From the NCBI GenBank assembly GCA_947643415.1, contig CANRWA010000032.1, positions 1 through 39,859 of the forward strand: a stretch of DNA of 39,859 nucleotides, written 5' to 3'. The stretch comes from an uncultured Clostridia bacterium (lineage in GTDB: Bacteria; Bacillota; Clostridia; Lachnospirales; Lachnospiraceae). This document shows positions 18,118 through 26,200 of this stretch, piece by piece (position 1 is the first letter of the stretch; the number at the start of each line of letters is the position of its first letter). Made by a program: the position numbers and the translations under genes. The notes under the pieces were generated by a model, which was given only the letters and a program-made list of their open reading frames with translations, searched no databases and was not told the DNA's origin.

Positions 18118-18501
18118 ATGGGGGACAAGTATGTGGCAACGGTACGGTTCCATATGGAGGGTGTGGAAGCGGAGCTGTATGGGAGGATTATGGAGGGAAA
18201 GAAGGAGGCGGGGCTTTCCGTTCCGGATTATATCAAGCAGATTTTAAAGGAGTATTTTGAAAACAAAGACCGGGAGGACAGCCGGAATGAATGGCTCGAA
18301 TAGTTCGGCAGGGAGATAATTGGGATTGTAGAACGGGTGGTCAGGAATTGTATCAGCGGGGGTAATGTGAATGCTATGGGAACAGGAACAGCGCTCATGG
18401 CAGATACAGAAGAGGCGGCTAACCGGGAAGGGGCTGGATTGCCAGAGCAAAGCGAAGAAATACCGGAGGGTGCATTGGATTTCCTGGGTGGGATGGAATG
18501 A
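18118..18501 (+). pseudogene. parR: ParR-like adaptor, interrupted by in-frame TAG
   Basis: ATG 18118 starts one base after parM. Residues 1-61 (MGDKYVATVRFHMEGVEAEL...GLSVPDYIKQILKEYFENK) look like a ribbon-helix-helix DNA-binding protein. TAG at 18301-18303 stops it, but the same frame then stays open for 65 more codons to TGA 18499-18501, ending in an acidic tail EEIPEGALDFLGGME. That tail looks like the ParM-binding peptide expected at a ParR C-terminus, and a terminator follows the second stop, not the first. So a 127-codon parR with one amber mutation is the best reading. The truncated product could still bind DNA but probably not ParM. Confidence 0.75.
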
Positions 18502-18519
18502 TGCACTTTCCGGAGAAAG

Positions 18520-18549
18520 GGTGTATCCACTGCGGATATGCCTTTTTTT
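18520..18549 (+). terminator. GGGTAT-type hairpin terminator after parMR
   Basis: GGTGTATCC (18520-18528) pairs with GGATATGCC (18534-18542), with wobbles, followed by seven T. It lies just past the second parR stop, supporting the longer parR reading, and belongs to the same hairpin family as those at 8751 and 9137. Confidence 0.75.
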
Positions 18550-18566
18550 CTATGTTCCGGTGGACG

Positions 18567-18628
18567 TGCTGCAAAAATGTAGCAGCTAACAGCGAAAAAT
18601 AACCGTCTGCTACAAATTTGCAGCAGAC
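18567..18628. repeat. Palindrome pair B (TGCTRCAAAWWTGYAGCA x2)
   Basis: TGCTGCAAAAATGTAGCA (18567-18584) and TGCTACAAATTTGCAGCA (18608-18625) start 41 bp apart with a 23-bp spacer, exactly as in the pair at 12475. The second extends to a 24-bp palindrome with GTC/GAC outer bases (18605-18628). It directly follows the parMR terminator. Confidence 0.72.
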
Positions 18629-18647
18629 AGAGCAAGTAAAGATTTGA

Positions 18648-18833
18648 AATGCTCATTTTTTGAGAAGGCAGTTTTCGGGACAGAACGGAGAGGGCCAGTG
18701 GGATAAAATTGTTATTCACGGCTATGTAGGAAACAGTGCTGAAATCTGTCTTCAGAAGCTCCTTGTCATGGCAAAAGATAATGTTCAAGTCGCCCAACAG
18801 GGAATTGTATTTACGGAGCATCCGAGGGCATGA
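18648..18833 (+). other. Short open frame without start, possible gene remnant
   Basis: Between the parMR terminator and the next hairpin, one plus frame stays open for 61 codons and reads GEGQWDKIVIHGYVGNSAE...NVQVAQQGIVFTEHPRA. It has no good start or ribosome site and I recognise no family. It may be the tail of a decayed gene once controlled by palindrome pair B. Confidence 0.3.
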
Positions 18834-18880
18834 GCAGTGGCAGATGAACTGAAGAAAATGGTAAGCTGTAGGATGAAGAG

Positions 18881-18925
18881 AAATCCCTTGAATTGCGGAA
18901 GAACTGCGGTTCAAGGGATTTTAAT
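18881..18925 (+). terminator. Strong hairpin before the restriction operon
   Basis: AAATCCCTTGAA (18881-18892) pairs perfectly over 12 bp with TTCAAGGGATTT (18910-18921), followed by T-rich sequence. It insulates the Phd-hsd operon from upstream transcription and marks the join between the plasmid-like part and the restriction cargo. Confidence 0.8.
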
Positions 18926-18959
18926 TGTAATTACTTTTATACTGAGAATAGGATTGAAA

Positions 18960-19006
18960 AACAGATTGTAATTTATATTGTAATTACAATCTGTTTGTGC
19001 TATGCT
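18960..19006 (+). promoter_or_regulatory. Promoter with overlapping palindromic operator, Phd-hsd operon
   Basis: AACAGATTGTAAT (18960-18972) and ATTACAATCTGTT (18983-18995) form a 13-bp perfect inverted repeat, and inside it ATTGTAATTACAAT (18977-18990) is itself a 14-bp palindrome. The -35 TTGTAA (18978-18983) lies within the operator; after 17 bp comes an extended -10 TGC-TATGCT (18998-19006). A protein bound here would block RNA polymerase. The Phd-like product of the next gene is the obvious candidate for autorepression. Confidence 0.7.
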
Positions 19007-19049
19007 GATATATGTAGAATTGGGTCAAGCAGAAGCGGGAGGGCTGACT

Positions 19050-19253
19050 ATGCAGAAAAAAAACATCGTCCCGATGGAACACTTTAATATCGGCGAATTT
19101 AATAGAGGCCAGTCTTCAAAATTGATACGCGGTCTTGTGGACGAAGATAAGACGGCATTCATTTTGAAGAACGGAAAACCATTAGCAGTAGTTCTTTCAT
19201 ATGAGCGATACGAGAGACTTTTGGCTAAAGGAATAGATATAAATGATTGCTGA
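19050..19253 (+). CDS. Phd/YefM-type antitoxin-like regulator
   Basis: A 67-residue protein with the Phd/YefM fold signature: MQKKNIVPMEHFNIGEFNRGQSSKLIRGLVDEDKTAFILKNGKPLAVVLSYERYERLL (N-terminal DNA-binding helix pair, then the KNGKPLAVVLS strand). ATG 19050 is chosen because GGGAGGG lies just upstream; the frame extends to 19002 without a better site. No RelE, Doc or PIN toxin follows; instead hsdM begins 47 bp later. It therefore probably serves as repressor of the restriction operon through the palindrome in its promoter. It could also be the orphan half of an old TA pair. Confidence 0.78.
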   Translation: MQKKNIVPMEHFNIGEFNRGQSSKLIRGLVDEDKTAFILKNGKPLAVVLSYERYERLLAKGIDINDC

Positions 19254-19300
19254 TTCCCAATGCAGCAGTGACCAATCATAAAACGGGAGGATTATTAACC

Positions 19301-22069
19301 ATGAATAAACATCAGCTGGCATCTACAATCTGGGAATCAGCTAATCAGATGCGATCAAAGATAGAGGCAAATGAGTATAAGGACTTCATTCTGGGATTTA
19401 TTTTCTACAAGTACCTGTCAGAGCGGGAACTTGAATTGTTCCGCAAGGAAAAACTCAGCGATGTAGAAATAAAGAAGGTCAATGAAAAAGATGTCAAATA
19501 TGCAAAGCATGTGCGTGAGACACTGGGTTATTTCATTGCATATGACAATCTGTTTTCCACATGGCTTGTTATGGGGAATGATTTTGATGTGAAGAATGTC
19601 AGGGATGCTCTTTCAGATTTTGATCAGAACATTGATGAAGTCTATAAGAAGGTCTTTGAAAAAATCTTCAACACGCTTCAGACCGGGCTTTCTAAGCTGG
19701 GAGAAACATCGGGATCACAGACTAAAGCAGTGAAGAAGCTATTGAAGCTCATCAAAAAGATCCCGATGGATGGCAAGCAGGATTATGATGTGCTTGGCTT
19801 TATCTATGAATATCTGATCAGTAACTTTGCCGCCAATGCGGGGAAAAAGGCTGGAGAGTTCTATACACCGCATGAAGTGTCTGTCCTGATGTCTGAGATT
19901 GTAGCAGAGCATCTGAAGGACAGGAAGCAGATCAAAATATATGATCCAACGTCAGGCTCGGGATCGCTCCTCATAAACATAGGCAAATCTGCGGCGAAGT
20001 ATATCAGTGGGGATGGCAAGATTGATTACTATGCTCAGGAATTGAAAGAGAATACTTTCAATCTCACCAGAATGAATTTGGTCATGAGAGGAATCAAACC
20101 GGCAAATATCAATGTCAGGAATGGAGATACGCTGGAGGATGACTGGCCGTTCTTTGAAGAAAATAAGAAAGAGACTACCTATGAGCTTGTGAGGGTGGAT
20201 GCCGTGGTAAGCAATCCGCCTTATTCGCAAAAGTGGGATCCTAAGGATAAAGAGTTTGATCCGAGATACAAGGATTTCGGTGTTGCACCGAAGGCAAAGG
20301 CAGATTTTGCCTTCCTGCTCCACGATCTCTATCATCTGGTAGATGATGGTATTATGACAATCGTTCTTCCTCATGGTGTTCTTTTTAGAGGCGGAGAAGA
20401 AGCGAAGATTCGTGAGAATCTGATCGAGAAGAACCGTATTGATGCAATTATCGGATTGCCGGAGAATATTTTCTTCGGAACGAACATTGCAACAATTATT
20501 ATGGTGTTAAAACGGAACAGACCATCAACAGATGTGCTCATCATTGACGCATCCAGAGGCTTTGAAAAATCTGGAAAAAACAACAAGCTGAGGGCATCTG
20601 ATATTAAAAAGATCGCCGATACGGTCAAGTGCAGAACAGAGATTGAAAAGTATTCCGTGCTGGTTCCCAAAGAGACCATTCGGGATAATGAATACAATCT
20701 GAATATTACCAGATATGTTGATTCGGCTGATGATCCGGAGAAGTGGGATATTCGTGCGACGATGTTCGGCGGAATACCGGAGGCAGAAGTAGATGCCTTT
20801 GGCGAATACTGGGAAGCCTTCCCCGGACTTCGAGAAGCACTATTTGAGAGCGCTTCTGAAGGATATGTTCAGCCGAGGACAGATGATATCAAAGGAATCG
20901 TAGATTCTTTCGAGTCTGTCGAAGAATATAGGGTTGCGTTTACAACAGCCTTTGAAGGGTTCTATGAGATTCTTCAGGAAGACTTAATTGAAGGAATCCT
21001 GGATGTTGAAGCCGAGCAGGAGAAAGAGAAAATCACGGGAGATATTTTTGGGAGAATTGATCCTGTAAGGTTAGCGGACAGATATGTGGCTTATCAGGTG
21101 TTTGCGAAATACTGGGACATTATTTCTGCTGATATAGAAATGCTTCAGACAGAGGGATTCCAAGTCATTACACAGGTGGATCCCAACATGGTCATCAAGA
21201 AAAATAACAAAAACGATGACGATGATGAAGTGACAGAGGTACAGGATGGCTGGAAGGGACATATCTTGCCGTTTGATCTTGTGCAGGAGATGCTGATGCC
21301 GGATGAAGTTGCGGAAATCAGCAGGCTGGAAGAACGTCTCGCTGAAATAAGCAGCGAATATATGGAGATTATTGACTCTCTTGATGAAGATGAAAAGCAG
21401 GGAAGTTTCCTGAATGACAGCAATGACGCTTTTGTTTCAAAAGAATTAAAGGCGGCTTGCGACGAGATCCTTCAGGATATTGAAAGTGATGAAATAAATG
21501 CACTTAATAAGTATCTGTCTCTTCCGAAGAAGGACGCAGTAGCGTTTATGAAATCATGCAGTGATGCTGACTGGTCACAGATTGAAAAGAATAAAGATGG
21601 CGGCTGCAAAAAGCCTTCTCTAACAAGCAGGATTCAGCAATTAAGGATGGGATTTGAATTCCCAGAGGATTCCCTGGATGGGAAGTTGCTGGCTGCATTG
21701 AAACTTATGGATGAAGAAAGTGCAGTGAAGAAAGATGTTAAGCAGAAAAAGGATGCTCTGCACATCAGGACGAAGGAAATAATAGAGGGTCTTTCGGAGG
21801 AGAAAGCATTAGAAATAGTTGAACAAAAATGGATTGTACCGCTGGTTAAGGACTTAGTTGAAATATCGTCTACCATAATACAGAATGCAACAAATCGTAT
21901 GGAGTATATTTCACAAAAGTATGCGCTAACCATGCATGATATTCAAAGTGAAAAGACAGCGATAAGAAGTAGCCTTGTTGATCTTGTTGGCACTTTAAAC
22001 GCCAAAGGTGCTGATCAAGAGGGTCTTCAAGAGTTTAAATTGATTTTAGGAGGCGAAGTTCATGAATAA
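19301..22069 (+). CDS. hsdM: Type I restriction-modification methyltransferase subunit
   Basis: A 922-residue HsdM. The N-terminal HsdM domain (QLASTIWESANQMRSKIEANEYKDFILGFIFYKYLSER) leads to the N6-adenine methyltransferase core: motif I YDPTSGSGSLL (about 213-223) and motif IV NPPY (about 304-307). After the catalytic domain it carries an unusually long C-terminal part, including an acidic linker (NKNDDDDEV) and helical, probably coiled-coil segments to the end; many HsdM proteins are near 500 residues, but long EcoR124-like versions exist. With HsdS it methylates adenines in a split target; with HsdR it restricts. Start ATG 19301 has GGGAGGAT upstream. The stop overlaps the hsdS start by 8 bp. 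Intact. Confidence 0.93.
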   Translation: MNKHQLASTIWESANQMRSKIEANEYKDFILGFIFYKYLSERELELFRKEKLSDVEIKKVNEKDVKYAKHVRETLGYFIAYDNLFSTWLVMGNDFDVKNVRDALSDFDQNIDEVYKKVFEKIFNTLQTGLSKLGETSGSQTKAVKKLLKLIKKIPMDGKQDYDVLGFIYEYLISNFAANAGKKAGEFYTPHEVSVLMSEIVAEHLKDRKQIKIYDPTSGSGSLLINIGKSAAKYISGDGKIDYYAQELKENTFNLTRMNLVMRGIKPANINVRNGDTLEDDWPFFEENKKETTYELVRVDAVVSNPPYSQKWDPKDKEFDPRYKDFGVAPKAKADFAFLLHDLYHLVDDGIMTIVLPHGVLFRGGEEAKIRENLIEKNRIDAIIGLPENIFFGTNIATIIMVLKRNRPSTDVLIIDASRGFEKSGKNNKLRASDIKKIADTVKCRTEIEKYSVLVPKETIRDNEYNLNITRYVDSADDPEKWDIRATMFGGIPEAEVDAFGEYWEAFPGLREALFESASEGYVQPRTDDIKGIVDSFESVEEYRVAFTTAFEGFYEILQEDLIEGILDVEAEQEKEKITGDIFGRIDPVRLADRYVAYQVFAKYWDIISADIEMLQTEGFQVITQVDPNMVIKKNNKNDDDDEVTEVQDGWKGHILPFDLVQEMLMPDEVAEISRLEERLAEISSEYMEIIDSLDEDEKQGSFLNDSNDAFVSKELKAACDEILQDIESDEINALNKYLSLPKKDAVAFMKSCSDADWSQIEKNKDGGCKKPSLTSRIQQLRMGFEFPEDSLDGKLLAALKLMDEESAVKKDVKQKKDALHIRTKEIIEGLSEEKALEIVEQKWIVPLVKDLVEISSTIIQNATNRMEYISQKYALTMHDIQSEKTAIRSSLVDLVGTLNAKGADQEGLQEFKLILGGEVHE

Positions 22070-23216
22070 TAATGACAAAACGCCGGAGATTCGATTTAAG
22101 GGATTTAATAAGCCTTGGAATAGCGAGAAAATGGGGCGTATCGTAGATGTAAGAAGTGGAATGGATTATAAACATTTAGGGCCGGGGGATATACCAGTAT
22201 ATGGAACAGGAGGATATATGCTGAGTGTTGATGAGGCACTTTCTTACAAAGAGGATGCTATTGGAATTGGGAGAAAAGGAACCATCGATAAACCTTATAT
22301 TCTCAGAGCTCCTTTCTGGACGGTGGATACTTTGTTTTATGCTGTCCCAAAGGAAAAAAATGATCTGAATTTTGTATATGGTCTTTTTCAGAATGTTGAT
22401 TGGAAAAAGAAAGATGAATCTACCGGAGTGCCAAGTCTTTCTAAAACTGCTATCAACGATGTGGATGTATATACGACAGATTATGCCGAACAGAACGAAA
22501 TAGGGAAATATCTTGCTAATTTTGATGAGATGATTAAATTGCATCAGCGTGAAATTGAAAGACTTGTTTGTGTTCGGAAAGCAATGATTGAAAAGATGTT
22601 TCCCAAGGATGGTTCAAATGTTCCTGTTGTGCGGTTCAGGAACTTCACAAAACCGTGGAAACTATGCCCTTTTTCCGAGATATTTACTGAACGTCATATA
22701 ATAGATACGATTTCCGATGAGTATCCGCAGCTTGCGTTTACGATTGAGGAAGGGGTTATCCGACCGGAAGATAAGAAAACAAATAAACGAGATTTCTTGA
22801 TCATAGACAAGGCTACGAAGAAATATCTGCAGACGGAGTATGATGATATCATCTACAATCCTGCAAATGTTGTTTACGGTGCAATTCATAGGAATGCTTT
22901 GGGCAAGGGCTGTGTTTCGCCTATTTATAAAATCTTCTATACAGATCAGGATTCAACCTTTATGGAGTGCATTGTAAGGCATCCGCGCTTCATTAAAGAA
23001 ATATCACGGAGCATGGAAGGAACGGTAAAGAAGCTGAGGACATTGAAGCCGAAAGCTTTTCTGGAAATGAGTGCCTATATCGCGCCAACTATTGAAGAAC
23101 AGCGTCAAATCGGTGAATATTTCAGACAAATGGATCGACTGATAGAGATAGAGAAGGAAGAACTGGAGAAGATCAAGCATATCGAAAGTGCATGCTTGGA
23201 GAAAATGTTCGTGTAA
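22062..23216 (+). CDS. hsdS: Type I restriction-modification specificity subunit
   Basis: A 384-residue HsdS with two target recognition domains and two conserved helical spacers. TRD1 begins after PEIRFKGFNKPWNSEKMG and ends with the first spacer (EQNEIGKYLANFDEMIKLHQREIERL...IEKMFP). TRD2 begins at VPVVRFRNFTKPWKLCPFSEIF and ends with the second spacer (EEQRQIGEYFRQMDRLIEIEKEELEKIK). The repeated FxKPW and QxQIGxYxxxxD motifs make the internal duplication plain. It recognises a bipartite DNA target for the whole complex; the target cannot be read from sequence. It overlaps hsdM by 8 bp and ends 15 bp before hsdR. No inverted hsdS copy or invertase is nearby, so phase variation by shuffling is not indicated. 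Confidence 0.93.
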   Translation: MNNNDKTPEIRFKGFNKPWNSEKMGRIVDVRSGMDYKHLGPGDIPVYGTGGYMLSVDEALSYKEDAIGIGRKGTIDKPYILRAPFWTVDTLFYAVPKEKNDLNFVYGLFQNVDWKKKDESTGVPSLSKTAINDVDVYTTDYAEQNEIGKYLANFDEMIKLHQREIERLVCVRKAMIEKMFPKDGSNVPVVRFRNFTKPWKLCPFSEIFTERHIIDTISDEYPQLAFTIEEGVIRPEDKKTNKRDFLIIDKATKKYLQTEYDDIIYNPANVVYGAIHRNALGKGCVSPIYKIFYTDQDSTFMECIVRHPRFIKEISRSMEGTVKKLRTLKPKAFLEMSAYIAPTIEEQRQIGEYFRQMDRLIEIEKEELEKIKHIESACLEKMFV

Positions 23217-23231
23217 AAGGAGGTGCCGGGC

Positions 23232-26200
23232 GTGATCTTTGATAAGGAATCGGACTTTGAAGAGGCCGTCATAAGTGTACTGGTGGAGCGAGGATGGGAA
23301 CCGGAAGTTATTCGGCATCCATCAGAAGCGGATCTGTTGAAAAACTGGGCTGATATTCTTTTCAATAATAACAGGCAGCGAAACTGCCTGAATGAGTGTC
23401 CGCTGACGGATGGTGAGATGCAGCAGATCATGGAGCAGATCATCAATCTGCGTACACCTCTTAGATTGAATGGCTTTATCAACGGAAGAAGTGTTTCCAT
23501 TACCAGAGATAATCCTGATGATGAGCTGCATTTCGGGAAAGAGGTCAGTCTCAAAATCTATGATCGACAGGAAATTGCATACGGTGAAAGTAGGTATCAG
23601 ATAGTACAGCAGCCACACTTAAACACTAAGTCGCCTATCCTGAATGACAGGCGTGGTGATCTGATGCTTCTGATCAATGGTATGCCGGTCATTCATATTG
23701 AGCTAAAGCGGAGTAATGTTCCGATCAGTGATGCTTATAATCAGATCATAAAATATTCCCATGAAGGTGTGTTCCGAGGGCTCTTTTCGTTGATCCAGGT
23801 GTTTGTTGCGATGGAGCCGAAGGAAGCGGTATATTTTGCTAATCCCGGAGAGGATGGTATCTTTAATCCGGCATTCTTCTTTCACTGGGCTGATTTTGAC
23901 AATGTCCCGATCAATCAATGGGATAAAGTGACGGCTGGACTTTTAAATATTCCTATGGCGCATATGCTGATAGGTTTTTATACGATAGCCGATACGGATG
24001 ACAATCTGTTAAAGGTTATGAGAAGCTATCAGTATTATGCGGCAATCGGTATTGCGGATCGTGTAACTAAGCGAAACTGGAAAGAGGATACCCCTGAAAC
24101 GCAACGGGGCGGACATGTATGGCACACAACGGGCAGTGGAAAAACGATGACAAGTTTCAAGTCAGCTCAGTTGATCGCCAGCTCCCATGATGCTGATAAA
24201 GTGGTGTTCCTGGTAGACAGAAAAGAACTGGGCATCCAGTCTCTTAAAGAGTATCGGTCTTTCGCCACGGAAACAGAGAGTGTCCAAGCTACGGAAAATA
24301 CAGATATCCTGATTTCAAAGCTGAAGAGTGACGATCAGGATAACACGCTTATCGTAACATCCATTCAAAAGCTCAGCAATATTTCCGAAGAGATGGAAGG
24401 TCTGAGGGATGCGGATCTGAAAAAGATTCGTTCAAAGAGACTGGTCATAATAATTGACGAATGCCACCGGTCAACTTTTGGAGAAATGTTGACAACGATA
24501 AAGGATACCTTCAAGCATTCTATTATTTTCGGTTTTACAGGTACACCGATACAAGATGTCAATATCAAAAAGGATAGCACGACTACAACGATTTTCGGTA
24601 GCGAGATCCATAGATATACACTTGCGGACGGTATCAGGGATAAGAATGTTCTGGGTTTCGATCCTTATATGGTGAAAATCTACGATGATAGTGATCTCAG
24701 GGAACAGGTTGCGCTTGAGCGCGCAAAAGCAAAATCTGTTGTTGAAGTCATGAGGGATAAGAAGAAACAGAAAATCTTCTATAAATTCATGGACTCTTCG
24801 CAGGTAAAGATGGAAGGGGAGATGGTCGGCAACAGATGGGTTAAGGGCATCGAGGATTATATTCCGAATGAGCAGTATCAGACGGAAGAATATATGATGG
24901 GCGTCATTTCGGATATCAAGAAGAAATGGCTCATATATAGCCGTGGCAGAAAATTTCATGCGATATTTGCTACTTCCAGTATTCCTGAAGCCGTAGCGTA
25001 CTGGCGCATGATGAAAAAGGAAATGCCGGAACTTATGATTACGGCGATGTTTGATCCGACCATTGATAACGAGAGCGGCACAGGAACGCTGGATAAGGAA
25101 GACGGCATTGTCGAGATGCTGGAAGATTACAGAGATCGGCTTGGACAGACATTTACGATACCAACTTATGATAAATTCCGGAAGGATGTGAGCCTTCGTC
25201 TTGCACATAAAAAACCTTATGACAGGTTGGAACCAGATCAGCAGATTGACATTCTGATCGTTGTAAATCAGATGCTTACCGGCTTTGATTCCAAGTGGGT
25301 AAATACTCTGTATTTGGATAAGGTGATGCAGTATGAGAATCTGATACAGGCATTTTCGAGAACGAACCGTCTGTTTAATGAATCAGAAAAGCCGTTCGGT
25401 ATTATCAAGTATTACAGAAGACCAAATACGATGGCGAAGAATATCAAGGCGGCGGTGGAAGCGTATTCCGGCAATATTCCTATGGGATTGTTTGTTGATA
25501 AGCTACCGAGAAATCTGCGCAATCTTAACCGAATATTTGAAGAGATAAAGGAAGTGTTCGATGCCGCCGGCATAAAAGATTTTGAGCATCTTCCGGAAGA
25601 ACAATCTGAGAAACGGAAATTTGCAAAACTGTTCAATCAGTTTGATACGTATCTTCAGGCGGCGAAAATCCAGGGATTTAACTGGAAGCAAAATATTTAT
25701 CCTGCTGAAGATGGATCGGATATCGTGATGCTGTTTGATGAGATGACATATCTGATCCTGCTTGCAAGATATAAAGAACTTGCCGGAGGCGGTGGTGGAG
25801 GCCGTGGGGGTGATGTTCCGTATGATGTCCAGATACATATCACGGAATATGACACTGCAAAGATTGATGCTGAGTATATGAATACCCGCTTCGAGAAGTT
25901 CTTGAAGCTCATTCAGGGTGAGTATGATCAGGAAACGCTGGATAAGACGTTGACGGATCTCCATAAGTCATTTTCCATGCTGTCAACAGAAGAACAGAAA
26001 TATGCGAATGTATTTCTTCATGATGTACAGGCGGGCAACGCCAGAATCATACCCGGTAAATCATTCAGGGATTATATTTCTGACTTGATGAAAGGTGCGG
26101 AGAATGCAAGAATTAAGCGCGTTGTCCGCAGACTGGGATGTTATGAACGGCTTCTGCGGGAAATGCTGGCAAGAAAGGTTACGAAAGAAACAATAGAGGC

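Noticed and set aside
11308..18303. Stop-codon recoding (TGA as Trp or TAG as sense) in this organism
   Set aside because: The two in-frame stops are of different types, and intact neighbours end normally with TGA, TAG or TAA, so independent mutations are simpler.
18228..18914. 228-codon open frame on the minus strand across the parR-hsd gap
   Set aside because: It is antisense to the parR-like gene, two terminator hairpins and the palindrome pair, has Ser/Pro-rich low-information composition, no ribosome site and no recognisable domain.
22062..23216. Phase-variable hsdS by inversion
   Set aside because: Only one hsdS gene is present, without inverted partial copies or an adjacent invertase; the resolvase remnant lacks its catalytic domain.
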